NCBI GenBank assembly: GCA_934755305.1
Contig: CAKVLD010000043.1
Coordinates: forward strand, 1-25,630
Origin: an uncultured Clostridium sp.
Lineage (GTDB): Bacteria; Bacillota; Clostridia; Clostridiales; Clostridiaceae
Reading direction: 5' to 3'
DNA: 25,630 nt
Part shown: positions 1 to 9,900 of the stretch, one piece after another
Numbering within the stretch: position 1 is the stretch's first letter
Layout: each line of letters begins with the position of its first letter
The notes under the pieces: model-generated
Seen by the model: the letters and a program-made list of their open reading frames with translations, nothing else
Database searches by the model: none
Told to the model about the DNA's origin: nothing
Made by a program: the position numbers and the translations under genes

Positions 1-1427
1 CCATTAGTCTTTATTACATTTTGATACCAATAAAAACTATCTTTTTTATAACGATTCATTGAATGGCCCTCTTCTTCTTCACGATCTACATATATAAATC
101 CATAACGTTTTTGATATCCATTAAGCCAACTTAATAAATCTGTAATAGACCATGTACAATAAGCTAATACCTCACACCCTTCATTAATAGCCTTCTTTAA
201 TTCTTCAATATGAGCCTTTAAATAAGCAATACGATAATCATCATGAATTTTATTATCTTCTGTCTTTTTATCAAAGGCTCCTAGACCATTTTCCGAAATA
301 ACTATAGGTAAATCATATCTACTAGTTATTGTTCTACAACACATCCTTATTCCCATAGGATCTATTGTCCAATCCCAATCTGTTGTTTTCAAAAACTTAT
401 TAGGTGGATTTTTATAAAGTCCTGGAGTTCCTGATACTTGTTGTGTACCTTTTTTACCTGTAGTATTCATTTCTGACATACCTACTCCATCAATTGGATT
501 ATATTCAACTACTGCTGTTTGATAGTAATTAACTCCCATGAAATCTACCTTTGCAGCTTTCATGATTTCTTCGTCACCTTCTTCAAATTTTGGAGCAACT
601 CCTTGTGACTCTAAATATCTTAATGCTGCTTTAGGATAACGTCCATAAGCATAAACATCCATCCACCAATATGATTGTAAATCATCATAATCAGCTTTAG
701 CCATATTATTTATAGGATCAGAATCTAATGGATATGATGGTGAAAACGCAAAACTTGCCCCTATCTTTCCATCCGGAACCATTTTCTTGAATGCTAAAAC
801 TGCTTTAGCATGAGCTAAATTAGCATTATGATTTACTTGATAAAACATCTTTAAATCATTTTTCTTTCCTGGTGGATGTGTAGCCATTATCCATCCATGC
901 ATTGTAAAGACATTTTGTTCATTTAAAGTAATCCAATACTTAACTTTATTTCCGTAACGTTTAAATAATGTCTTAGCATAATTTTCGTAATCATCTATTA
1001 TTTGTCTACTTTCCCACCCATTATATTCTTCTTGTAAAGCTTGCGGTAAATCCCAATGGTATATTGTCACCATTGGCTCTATTCCATATTTTAAACATTC
1101 ATCGATAACAGCATCATAAAACTCTAAACCTTTTTCATTAACTTCGCCTTTTCCTTTTGGATAAATCCTAGGCCAAGATATAGAAAATCTATAAGTCTTT
1201 AATCCCATTTCTGCCATTAAAGCTATATCTTCTTTAAATCTATGATAATGATCTACTGCTACATCACCTGTAGTTCCCTTGAAAGTCTTACCAGGTATTC
1301 TAACAAACTTATCCCAATTACTCAGTCCTTTTCCATCTTCACTTGCAGCACCTTCTACTTGATATGCTGCAGACGCACTTCCCCATAAAAAATCTTTTGG
1401 AAAACTGCCTTCTTCTTTGAAATACAT
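1..1427 (-). CDS. 6-phospho-beta-glycosidase, glycoside hydrolase family 1 (3' end outside window)
   Basis: Hydrolyses phosphorylated beta-glucosides or beta-galactosides in the cytoplasm after PTS uptake. 475 codons are readable, so only a few C-terminal residues are missing (family about 475-480 aa). It opens with the GH1 N-terminal signature FLWGSASAAYQVEG. The acid/base Glu is E170 (TLNEQN) and the nucleophile is E379 (ISENG). Near the C-terminus, SWLNGYQKRY supplies S433, K440 and Y442, equivalent to the Ser/Lys/Tyr set that binds the sugar 6-phosphate in LacG-type enzymes, so the substrate should be phosphorylated. W434 follows the Ser, as in 6-phospho-beta-galactosidases, leaving the gluco/galacto preference open. 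The ATG at 1427 has GGGAGG seven bases upstream. No PTS gene is visible, but the neighbouring sequence is cut off. Family very sure; exact substrate unsure. Confidence 0.95.
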   Translation of the reverse strand, partial: MYFKEEGSFPKDFLWGSASAAYQVEGAASEDGKGLSNWDKFVRIPGKTFKGTTGDVAVDHYHRFKEDIALMAEMGLKTYRFSISWPRIYPKGKGEVNEKGLEFYDAVIDECLKYGIEPMVTIYHWDLPQALQEEYNGWESRQIIDDYENYAKTLFKRYGNKVKYWITLNEQNVFTMHGWIMATHPPGKKNDLKMFYQVNHNANLAHAKAVLAFKKMVPDGKIGASFAFSPSYPLDSDPINNMAKADYDDLQSYWWMDVYAYGRYPKAALRYLESQGVAPKFEEGDEEIMKAAKVDFMGVNYYQTAVVEYNPIDGVGMSEMNTTGKKGTQQVSGTPGLYKNPPNKFLKTTDWDWTIDPMGIRMCCRTITSRYDLPIVISENGLGAFDKKTEDNKIHDDYRIAYLKAHIEELKKAINEGCEVLAYCTWSITDLLSWLNGYQKRYGFIYVDREEEEGHSMNRYKKDSFYWYQNVIKTN

Positions 1428-1611
1428 TTAATCGCCTCCCATTATATTTATATAAATATATTTAATTTGTACCAATAAATTAAATATACCACACAATAAC
1501 CAATATTGTCCATAAATATTATTTTTTTGCATACTTTTATGAACATTCCTTCTTTTTAATGTTTAATTTCTATTTAATTATTATCCTTATAAGTCTCTTG
1601 TTAACCCTAAA

Positions 1612-2856
1612 TTATAATATTCTTCTAGCTTTCCAAAAAGCATAAATATCAGATATTTTAACAGAGTCTCCCTTTTTAGGAGAGTGAATCATCTTTCCAT
1701 TACCTATATAAATACACACATGATCTTTAGACGGAAAAATTAAATCTCCTATTTTCAAATCTTTTTTTGAAATTTCTTTTCCTGAATATATTTGATCATA
1801 GGTACTTCTACCGATATCAAGCCCTGTTATTTTCTTATATAAAAACGAAGTGAATCCAGAACAATCAAAACCTTTAGGCGTAGTTCCCCCCCATACATAA
1901 GGTGTATTTAAATATTTCATAGATTCATCAACAATTTCTTGTGCTTTTCCATCTATATCATCTTTAAATCCAAACTTATGAACTTCTATTTTATTACTTA
2001 AGGTATTATCACTTAAAATACAATATATATTCAGCCTTCCTTTACCTATTAAAAATTCACTGTTTTTATTACTTATATTCATAATAGTTGGTACTTTTAA
2101 AAAATATTTATTATAATTATTGTTTCCGTCCAATATATCCACTTCTAAATTATCATTATTTTCTTTCTTAAAGCAATAGATATCTGGAACACCATCAGTA
2201 TTATAATCTTCCACTCCAAACTTTAATATTTCACCAATATCTTCAAATTTCACTTCTTTATTTAGTAAAAATTTATTATAATTATTTAATCCATCTAAAA
2301 CCTGAACTTTGATATTATCATCATATTTATTAATATAATATAAATCAAAAATATGATCGCCATTATAATCACCTATACTAAAATCTTGATTATTCTTGAA
2401 CTTATTTATAGGTATCTTCTTTTGTAATAAAAAAGTTTGAAAATTATTTTTCCCATCCAAAATATGTACTTCAAAATTTTTATTATCTATCTCTTTGATA
2501 CAATACAAATCATCAAAACCATCCCTATTATAGTCTCCTATTTGAAAATTCCAATTAGCATTTCTATAATCTAAGTTTGTTGTTACATTATAAATTGTAC
2601 TAATATAGTTGTTATATCCATCTAAAACATGTACTTCAATTAGTCCCAATTCATTTTTCAAAATAACATATATATCCTCATAACCATCATTATTAAAATC
2701 ACCAATTTTAAATATATTTTTATCATTTGATATTTTAAAAGGCGTCGCTGAATGTATTTTCCATAAAAAATCTTTTTTTTCATAAGAATAAACAATACTA
2801 TTAGTACCTAACATAAATACTAAAAATATTATTATACTCTTTAATAAATTTTTCAT
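1612..2856 (-). CDS. Secreted NlpC/P60 peptidoglycan hydrolase with FG-GAP/VCBS-like repeats
   Basis: Probable cell-wall peptidase that cleaves peptide bonds in peptidoglycan stems. Residues 1-24 form a signal peptide (Lys-rich start, then a hydrophobic stretch). Residues about 48-295 hold four clear repeats and a fifth decayed one. Each has a calcium-loop-like motif (DFNNDGYEDIY, DYNRDGFDDLY, DYNGDHIFDLY, DYNTDGVPDIY) followed by a V-LDG-NNY segment, as in FG-GAP/VCBS beta-propeller blades. Residues about 305-414 are an NlpC/P60 domain with the catalytic set C332 (FDCSGF), H379 (DHVCIYIG) and H391 (IHSPKKG). The repeats may bind wall polymer or another ligand; that is inference. A strong AGGAGG precedes the ATG. 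It is flanked by its own intergenic regions, so it is probably monocistronic. The domain order, repeats first and peptidase last, is clear. Confidence 0.92.
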   Translation of the reverse strand: MKNLLKSIIIFLVFMLGTNSIVYSYEKKDFLWKIHSATPFKISNDKNIFKIGDFNNDGYEDIYVILKNELGLIEVHVLDGYNNYISTIYNVTTNLDYRNANWNFQIGDYNRDGFDDLYCIKEIDNKNFEVHILDGKNNFQTFLLQKKIPINKFKNNQDFSIGDYNGDHIFDLYYINKYDDNIKVQVLDGLNNYNKFLLNKEVKFEDIGEILKFGVEDYNTDGVPDIYCFKKENNDNLEVDILDGNNNYNKYFLKVPTIMNISNKNSEFLIGKGRLNIYCILSDNTLSNKIEVHKFGFKDDIDGKAQEIVDESMKYLNTPYVWGGTTPKGFDCSGFTSFLYKKITGLDIGRSTYDQIYSGKEISKKDLKIGDLIFPSKDHVCIYIGNGKMIHSPKKGDSVKISDIYAFWKARRIL

Positions 2857-2951
2857 ATATCCTCCTAAAGTTATTAGTATAAAATCATGAACAATTTTAC
2901 TAACATCATTATATTATTGCCTAAAAAACTTTTTTAATTCAAATACAAAAA

Positions 2952-2990
2952 AAGTTTTTGTAAAGTCTTTCAATGACTCTACAAAAACTT
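2952..2990 (-). terminator. Rho-independent terminator of the PhnA-like gene
   Basis: A 16-base stem (2952-2967 with 2975-2990) encloses a 7-base loop. Its single non-Watson-Crick pair is a G-U wobble when read on the minus strand but an A-C mismatch on the plus strand. A T run follows on the minus strand. This makes it the terminator of the minus-strand gene ending at 2997. Confidence 0.85.
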
Positions 2991-2996
2991 TATAAT

Positions 2997-3335
2997 TTAT
3001 ACTTTCTTTACAAACTCAGATTTTAATGCCATAGCACCAAAACCATCAATTTTACAATCTATATTGTGATCTCCATCTACTAAACGTATATTTTTAACCT
3101 TAGTACCTATCTTTATTGATGAAGAAGCTCCCTTAACTTTAAGATCTTTAATGATAGTTACTGTATCTCCATCTTTTAATATATTGCCATTTGCATCTTT
3201 TACAACAAGCTCATCTTCATTATCTTGAACCTCGTTTGGATTCCATTCATAAGCACATTCAGGACATACTAAAAGCACTCCATCTTCATAAGTGTATTCT
3301 GAATTACATTTTGGGCAATTTGGTAAAGTTGTCAT
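2997..3335 (-). CDS. yjdM: PhnA/YjdM family zinc-ribbon protein
   Basis: A 112-aa protein matching the small PhnA/YjdM family (about 110 aa), whose function is not settled despite its historical link to alkylphosphonate use. The N-terminus is a zinc ribbon with two Cys pairs (CPKC and CPEC, 17-18 residues apart). The C-terminal part has the family pattern VKDANGN, LKDGDTVTIIKDLKVKG and a final LKSEFVKKV. The frame is open further upstream, giving a longer 133-aa reading. The start at 3335 (MTTLPNCPKC) is preferred because AGGAGG lies about 8 bases ahead of it and because the family begins at this point. It ends just before a strong terminator. No phosphonate genes are nearby, so the context gives no help with its role. 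Confidence 0.9.
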   Translation of the reverse strand: MTTLPNCPKCNSEYTYEDGVLLVCPECAYEWNPNEVQDNEDELVVKDANGNILKDGDTVTIIKDLKVKGASSSIKIGTKVKNIRLVDGDHNIDCKIDGFGAMALKSEFVKKV

Positions 3336-3440
3336 TATGTATTCCTCCTTAGTTTGATTATTTATAATTTCAAATACTACATCAATATATACTATCATAG
3401 CATTTATATATTTACAAATTACAAATAAAAAGTTTACATC

Positions 3441-3947
3441 TTATTTATTTAGTATATCTTTAATTGAATCTACTATCTCATAAACTTCTTTATTAGTTGT
3501 ATCAATCTTAACTGTATTCATTATTTCAAATAAATCAAAAATCTCAATACTTTCCTTCAAATTAGAAACCTTTCTAGTACCTAATCCAATGTCCTTTCCA
3601 ATACGCTTCATTAACTCTTCTTTAGTAGTTGTTAAAGTTATCTTATATAACTCTAAGTTTTCTTTATATAACTTTTCAAGTATAGTATTCATTATCTTAT
3701 CCGTAGGAATAACCCAATTCAAAATAATATACTTAGCTGATGAATTTTTAATAAAATTATTTAATACATAAGTGATATTATCTAAAACCATAGCTTTATT
3801 TTCTTCGCTTACTTTAAAAGGATGCATCATCCAACAATTATCACCGTCTAACCAAAATGAATCTTCTAATGACTTATATAGTTCTTTACTAACAGTTGTT
3901 TTTCCTACACCCATAACACCATTAATTATTATTAGTCTCTTTTTCAT
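3441..3947 (-). CDS. P-loop nucleotide kinase-like ATPase (AAA family small kinase)
   Basis: A 168-aa single-domain P-loop protein. The Walker A motif GVMGVGKTT is at residues 10-18, directly after the first beta strand (RLIIING). LDGDNCW at about 33-39 looks like the substrate-side motif of shikimate, gluconate and adenylylsulfate-type kinases. ELMKRIGKDIG with a later R fits a lid region. These features place it among small AAA_33-like kinases that phosphorylate metabolites, nucleotides or antibiotics; the substrate cannot be told from sequence. The RBS (AAGGAG) is about 6 bases from the ATG. It is divergent from the plus-strand gene at 4086. It stands alone, with no pathway partner nearby. 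Confidence 0.8.
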   Translation of the reverse strand: MKKRLIIINGVMGVGKTTVSKELYKSLEDSFWLDGDNCWMMHPFKVSEENKAMVLDNITYVLNNFIKNSSAKYIILNWVIPTDKIMNTILEKLYKENLELYKITLTTTKEELMKRIGKDIGLGTRKVSNLKESIEIFDLFEIMNTVKIDTTNKEVYEIVDSIKDILNK

Positions 3948-4085
3948 ATTTTTCTCCTTAATTTTATATACTTAAACATTATATACCCTTATTTATTTAA
4001 TCGGACAATCTTTACTAAGCTTTAAAACACTATTTAAACATTAAAAACATATAATATTTAAGAAATTATCTTTAAGGAAGAATTT

Positions 4086-4535
4086 ATGGATACTAATAGA
4101 AAAATCAACACTGATACTAATAATGAAGAAAACTCTTCAATTGATAGTTTTATAACCAGATTAGATATCAATTTAGCTGAACTTGAAAAAGCAGGTGTTA
4201 TTCTATTACTTATGGGCTATTCAAATTTTTTTATTGGTGCTAATCTTGATATAGAAGTAGCTTTAAATGAAGGATATGGTGAATTATTACCAGATGAGGT
4301 AACCTTATTTGGACAAGAATTAGTATTTTGTGGCTATATTTTTTTATGGATAGTTGCCTATAATAGAGTAAAAGAAAAATCATTTAGACAAGATAGTTCT
4401 GAAGAAGAATATTTGCTTCCAGCTTATGAATCAATAAGTAATACTTATTTATTAAGTGTTATTGCTAATGGCCTCAGAGTTAAATCTTTTAACGATATAG
4501 CCAATTTTCTTAAAAATAATAATCCCTACGGCTAA
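4086..4535 (+). CDS. Small two-TM membrane protein of unknown function
   Basis: I do not recognise this 149-aa protein. The first 30 residues are polar and rich in Asn, Asp and Glu. Two hydrophobic segments follow at about 36-53 and 77-93, separated by an acidic loop (EVALNEGYGELLPDEV). The cytoplasmic-like tail is charged and ends in NNNPYG. The start is supported by AAGGAAG about 7 bases upstream and a TATAAT-like element near 4050. It is one of only three plus-strand genes in the window, divergent from the kinase gene and convergent with the YhgE/Pip gene. Coding is likely given the RBS, clean hydrophobic pattern and 3' hairpin. It has no enzyme motifs. Confidence 0.7.
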   Translation: MDTNRKINTDTNNEENSSIDSFITRLDINLAELEKAGVILLLMGYSNFFIGANLDIEVALNEGYGELLPDEVTLFGQELVFCGYIFLWIVAYNRVKEKSFRQDSSEEEYLLPAYESISNTYLLSVIANGLRVKSFNDIANFLKNNNPYG

Positions 4536-4570
4536 TATAAAATTTGTCGTAGGAATTGTTGTTTTTTAAC
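4521..4570 (+). terminator. Likely terminator of the 4086 membrane-protein gene
   Basis: The arm at 4521-4530, which includes the last codons, pairs with 4548-4557 (CCCTACG with CGTAGGA, one internal mismatch). TTGTTGTTTTTT follows on the plus strand. The 17-base loop is longer than usual, so confidence is moderate. Confidence 0.6.
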
Positions 4571-4617
4571 ATATCAACCCACTATGTAATGTATTATATA
4601 AAAAACATTATCCAATA

Positions 4618-4658
4618 TAATAGAAAAGCAGATCAGTAACTATTCCACTTTTCTATTA
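4618..4658 (-). terminator. Hairpin downstream of the YhgE/Pip gene
   Basis: A perfect 11-base inverted repeat (TAATAGAAAAG at 4618-4628, CTTTTCTATTA at 4648-4658) lies just after the stop of the 4663-6798 gene, between two convergent genes. The T run on the minus strand is weak, so it may act in either direction. Confidence 0.5.
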
Positions 4659-4662
4659 CTTT

Positions 4663-6798
4663 TTACTCCAAACCACTTTTCTCGAATTTTTCGTTAAAAT
4701 GTTTCATTAATTCATTAGCTTTTCTCTTACATATTATAGATACTAATATAGCTATTATGGAACATATAACTAAAAATCTTATGTCTTTATACAAAACACT
4801 TTCAACTACCCCACCTATAGATTCTCTTAAAAATGAGATAGCATAAGTAAATGGTAAATAGGGATTTATAGCTATAAAAAAGTTTGAAGTAAGTTGTACC
4901 GGAAATGTTCCTCCTGATGCAGCAACTTGAAATATCATCAAAACAATCGCAACTACCTTTCCTACATTTCCAAACACAGAGACTAATGAATATACTATAA
5001 TAGAAAAAACTATTGCAATAACAAGCATTCCAACAAAAAATAATCCTTTATTTAAGCAATAAATTTTCAGGTAATATATATCTCCTAAAGCTATAATCAT
5101 ACTCTGAACTATTGAAATACTTGTAAATGTTAACACCTTACCCAAATAAACCTCCATTGGTTTATAATCCCCTTCAGTTTCTACAGATAAAATTGATACT
5201 AAGAAAGTTAGTCCTACCCAACATGCAAGAGTACTATAAAAAGGAGTCATTTGAGAACCATAATTCCCCATAGGATATAATGTTTCTTCAATTACTTCTA
5301 CAGGACTAGTTAAAAAATCCACCCTATTACTTACCTGATTTATAACCAAGTTTAATATATCTGCAAGTTCTTTACTATTAATAGCCTCATCTATTTTATT
5401 TGTAATATCAGTAACTTTCTCTTCTACGGTTGGTAGTACTTCTTCTACCTTAATTATCGAATTATTTCCTTTTACTAATATTTCATTAATTCTAGTAACT
5501 AAACTAGATATATCAGGCAATTCTGCTTCTGCCTTATCTACTATATTTCTTGTTTTATTAACTTTATCTGACAAATCAGAAAATACTTTGTAAATATTTC
5601 CTTTAATACTAGTATCATAATTATTATATAAATCACCTAAAAAATTAGAAATATTTTCACTAGCTGTTTTTATGTTTTCAAGTTTAGAATAGTCTAACTC
5701 TATACCTGAGTCTACTTTATTTTTTAATTCTTGTATTGTAGCCCTTAGATTTGTTAATGATGTTTGTAAGCTTTGTAATTTCACTAATATAGGATTTGTA
5801 TTCCCCATAATTTTCACAATCTTCTCTATTGAAGTAACTAAATTATTCAATTCATCAATTTTATTTAATAAATTCTCTAACATTATAGGAGCTTCGTTAG
5901 ATCCATTCTTAATTGCATTTTCTAATGCTATTACTGATGAACTAATATTACTTGATATATTTTGAGCTATGCCTATATCTGTTTTTAATGTAGGTGAAAT
6001 TTCATTAAATGAATTCATTAAACTATCACTATAATCATCAACTGAATATACTATTGTCTTAAATTTTGATAATATCTCTTCTAATTCTGGCATATTCTTC
6101 TCAAGATTATCAGTATATGTATGAACTTTATTTACAATATCAGAAGCACCATTTATATCATTATTAATTTTTCCATAATTGTCTATAATGTTATGTAATA
6201 TACCTGAAGCTTCAACTAACTTAGGAAGTAAATTCTCTTCTATTTCAATTCCTAATTCACTTACTATGCTTAACGCTGCTTCACTTGTAGTTTTTATCAC
6301 CTCATCTTTTACTGTACTTTGCACTCCTGTAGCACCTTTGACTGTTATTTTAGGTGCTATTGCATTAAGTTTCTCATTTACCAGATACTTAATTTCTGCT
6401 TTTTTTATATCATTAGTTATTAAAGATGATATATTTTCAGAAAAATTCTCAGGTAATACAAGAGCAGCGAATACTTTTTCATTATTTAAGTCATCATTCG
6501 CTTCATCAAAAGTCACAAATCGCCAACCTAAAAGTGCATTTTCTTTTAATCCATCAACAACATTATTCCCTAAATTAATTTCTTTATTATTTATGCTTGC
6601 TCCTTTATCGTTATTTACAACATCTACAATGATTCTGCTAGTTGCACTTTCAGAATATGGATCCCATGATGCCTTTATATTAATCCAGGCATATAAAGAG
6701 GGTATTATGCTTAAAGCTACTACTACTATAAGTACAACATAATTAGTAAAAATAATTTTCAAATCTCTTTTGTATATTCTTAAGCTATTTTTAATCAT
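4663..6798 (-). CDS. YhgE/Pip (phage infection protein) family membrane protein
   Basis: A 711-aa membrane protein of the YhgE/Pip family, distantly related to ABC-2 type exporters and to EsaA-like type VII secretion components. A TM segment at about 18-38 is followed by a family-typical stretch (SLYAWINIKASWDPY, then an IIVDVVNNDKGA-like segment). A large extracytoplasmic region spans about 40-515. It is rich in Asn, Ser and amphipathic helices (coiled-coil-like, with many Ile/Leu/Asn heptads). The C-terminal 190 residues contain about five further TM segments. Lactococcal Pip is a phage receptor; the normal role is unknown, though transport or secretion is likely. The RBS AAGGAG is close to the ATG. 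No type VII secretion genes are adjacent, so a secretion role is not supported by context. Confidence 0.88.
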   Translation of the reverse strand: MIKNSLRIYKRDLKIIFTNYVVLIVVVALSIIPSLYAWINIKASWDPYSESATSRIIVDVVNNDKGASINNKEINLGNNVVDGLKENALLGWRFVTFDEANDDLNNEKVFAALVLPENFSENISSLITNDIKKAEIKYLVNEKLNAIAPKITVKGATGVQSTVKDEVIKTTSEAALSIVSELGIEIEENLLPKLVEASGILHNIIDNYGKINNDINGASDIVNKVHTYTDNLEKNMPELEEILSKFKTIVYSVDDYSDSLMNSFNEISPTLKTDIGIAQNISSNISSSVIALENAIKNGSNEAPIMLENLLNKIDELNNLVTSIEKIVKIMGNTNPILVKLQSLQTSLTNLRATIQELKNKVDSGIELDYSKLENIKTASENISNFLGDLYNNYDTSIKGNIYKVFSDLSDKVNKTRNIVDKAEAELPDISSLVTRINEILVKGNNSIIKVEEVLPTVEEKVTDITNKIDEAINSKELADILNLVINQVSNRVDFLTSPVEVIEETLYPMGNYGSQMTPFYSTLACWVGLTFLVSILSVETEGDYKPMEVYLGKVLTFTSISIVQSMIIALGDIYYLKIYCLNKGLFFVGMLVIAIVFSIIVYSLVSVFGNVGKVVAIVLMIFQVAASGGTFPVQLTSNFFIAINPYLPFTYAISFLRESIGGVVESVLYKDIRFLVICSIIAILVSIICKRKANELMKHFNEKFEKSGLE

Positions 6799-6910
6799 GT
6801 AATTGTCTCCTTATTTATTATTCTTATAATATTATTCCCTAAAAAATAGCTTAATATAAAAACTTTTTACTAAGTTAATGGTATTAAATAAGCATATATA
6901 TTAGCACATA

Positions 6911-6945
6911 AAAAAGCTAAGGAATAAATTTATATATCCTTAGCT
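6911..6945 (-). terminator. Terminator of the pectate lyase gene
   Basis: Stem AGCTAAGGA (6915-6923) with TCCTTAGCT (6937-6945), then TTTTTT on the minus strand at 6911-6915. It lies about 13 bases past the pectate lyase stop codon. Confidence 0.85.
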
Positions 6946-6957
6946 AAAATATACTTA

Positions 6958-9900
6958 TTATTTAATATTAATATTTAAGTTATAAACCTTATTGTTATCT
7001 CCTAATCTAGCTCCTATAACTCCTCCATCCTTTGAAAAAGTAGCATATTTACTAGAGGATGCAATAATTGCAACTCCATGAGTATTTAAAGTTCCATCAG
7101 CATTTCTCCATACTTTATCAAAATCTGTTCCTACTGAAGGTACACTTGAATTAACAAAATCAGTAGCACGAGTTCCTGTTTGTAGTACTTCCCCTCTTAA
7201 TTTAGATGAACCTGTATTAATTGCTTGAGAATCAGTTACTTTATACCATTTGCCACTATTATTTAATACTATATGAGCTCCTACTACATTTACATATTTA
7301 TCAGAAGTTTTAGTATTAGTGGTATATGAGATACAATTAGAAACTACTGCATCTTTACAACGATATAAACTAAAATTATTTTTCTTTCCACCTAAATTAT
7401 TTTCAAACGCAGTACAATTTGTTATTTTAAGTGCTGCTGGATTATTATTATCAGTAAATCCATGATGTAGATTTTCAATAGCTATACAATTTGTAACAAC
7501 ATGAGCTGTTGGTACTCCCGAACCTCCTAGTTTAAATCCATTACCATCACAATTTGAATTGGTTACTCCTGATTCAGTTTTTCCATTTCTCATTGCTATG
7601 GAATTACGAATAGTAACGACACCAGTTGAACCTGTAGCTTTTTTTGCAAATAAGTCCCATCCATCATCACTATTATTGTAAGAAAGGCATCCATCAAATA
7701 CATTTCCTTCGCCACAAGTTAGCTTAGCCGCAAAACCATCAGCATTTTCATATGTAGCAGGATCACAGTTATTTTTTGATGTACAATTTAATATATAATT
7801 ATAACTAGGCCAATCTTTAAAATTAGTAACAGATGAGCTTCTTCTACTTATTTGTAACCCAGTATCTCTATTACCATCAAATATACATCTTTCTATAACA
7901 TTATGACTACCTGATAACATCATTCCATTATCGGCTGCTCCTTTAATAGTTATATTAGAAACATACCAATAGTTTCCATTTAATTGTATCCCTCTAAAAT
8001 TAATTGAAGTATCTTTCATATTATATGGTTGAGAAGAAAAATCTAACACTACTTTAGCTCCTTTACAACCTTTTAATACATTATAAGTATTTTCAGTACC
8101 ACTATTAGAAATAGTGATTTGTTTGCTAAATTTATAAGTACCTTCTTTTAATAATATAGATGTTGCTTTTCCTTCGTTTACTTGATTCAAAGCTGTCTCT
8201 AAATCTAAAGGATTATTATAACTTCCATCCGAATTTGCTACTCCTGTAGGTGATACATAAACTGCATTTTTAAATTCTTTATCCTCTAAATCTACCAACG
8301 AACTTCTCATGCCAGCCTTTGACAAACTTCCTATTTCAGTATTAGATGGAACTACTGGTACGTCTTGTTCTTCTACTTTTGATGTAGTCCCACCTTGAGT
8401 TTTATCTTCTGGAATTTTTGTATCTTGATCCTTTTTTGATGCTTCTGGATCTTTTGTTGGTTCTTGTATTTGTGGTATTTGAGCTACAGAGTTTCCTCCA
8501 ATTGAAACAACCTCTGATTTATATGCTCTTATTTTTTCCATCAAAGCATTATTTACAGAATAATCTGTATCATCAGCTGTTGTAAATTTCCATGATAAAT
8601 CGCCTCCATTAACTCTTCCCGCATATTTTGTAACTATTGAAGCTACATCCTCTGGCGCATCTGGAGTATATGAATACATAGAAGCTGAAGTATCAAAATT
8701 ATTATAAGTAGTTCCTCCACTTACTGTCTTATATGTTGTTGGTACCTTTTCATTTCTTGATGTTGCTAAATAAGCATCAAATGAAGTTGCATTTTCATTT
8801 GCATATATTAAGCTAGAAGCTCCTTCAATTTTATTATTATAAGCTTTAATCATTCCTCCTGCTTCACCTGAAAATGTTCCTTTTGCACCTAAAGAATCAG
8901 TTCCTTGCATTGAACTCATCATTGGATTTTTACAATTTCTAAATGAATTTGCTTCTACGAAAGCAGAACTTCCTTTAGTAACACCAACACCATATTTTGC
9001 ATTTCCATCAAAGTAATTATTATAAATATGAACAGTTCCTACTCTAATTCTTGGATGTCTTGAATCAGAATGATCAAACCAATTATGATGATAACTTACA
9101 TGAAATTCTTTTGAATCTCCCATACCACAAAGTGAACATTTTCCTGAATCATAGAAATGGTTATATGCTACTGTTACATAATCAGAGAATCCTTTAACAT
9201 CGCAAGACCCATCTCCTTTTACTTGATCTTTATCACTACCAGCTGATCCGTAGAATATATCATTATTATGAACCCATACATTTTCATTATTTGTATCAAT
9301 AGAAATTCCATCATCCGGGAATAACATAACACCTAAATTTCTTATCTCAACATTATGGGCATCTCGAACAAGAACTCCCCAACCATTTATAGTAGCATCT
9401 TCACCTATACCTTCAAAAGTTAAATTGTAACATCCTTTTATTTGAATATAACCTTTACTATTTAATCCACTAATATCTGCTTTTTTAATCTCTCCTACTA
9501 AGCGAATTATAAGTGGACGTTTATCATAACCTTTTTGTCTCTTTGATAATATATCAGTAAGACCTGTACAGCTTGTAACTTTTCCTTTAGAATTTGTAAT
9601 TACATCTAATTTAACTGTATTAACTGTATCAGCTGTAATATAAATAATTTGTGCATTATCTGCTAATGTACCATCATTATTATATCCCCCTGAAGCAGTT
9701 CCCATTGGAGATTCTTTTGCAAAAGCAAAACCTTCTCTTGTATGAGATTTAACATCAATAGTTTTAGTGATAGCTCCTTTTGTTTCATCTTCCTTACCAT
9801 TTACAATTGGTATAACCTTAAGTACATAGCTTCCTTCTTTAAGACCAACTGCATCTGCTCTAAAATATGATGGATATTGTCTTATTAGCTCATTATCTAA

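Noticed and set aside
3589..3975. Two plus-strand frames over the P-loop kinase
   Set aside because: They are hydrophobic shadow frames with no RBS, and the minus-strand kinase has an intact Walker A.
6179..6742. 187-codon open frame on the plus strand
   Set aside because: It is antisense to the YhgE/Pip gene, has no RBS and its translation is low-complexity Ser/Leu. It is a shadow of the real gene.
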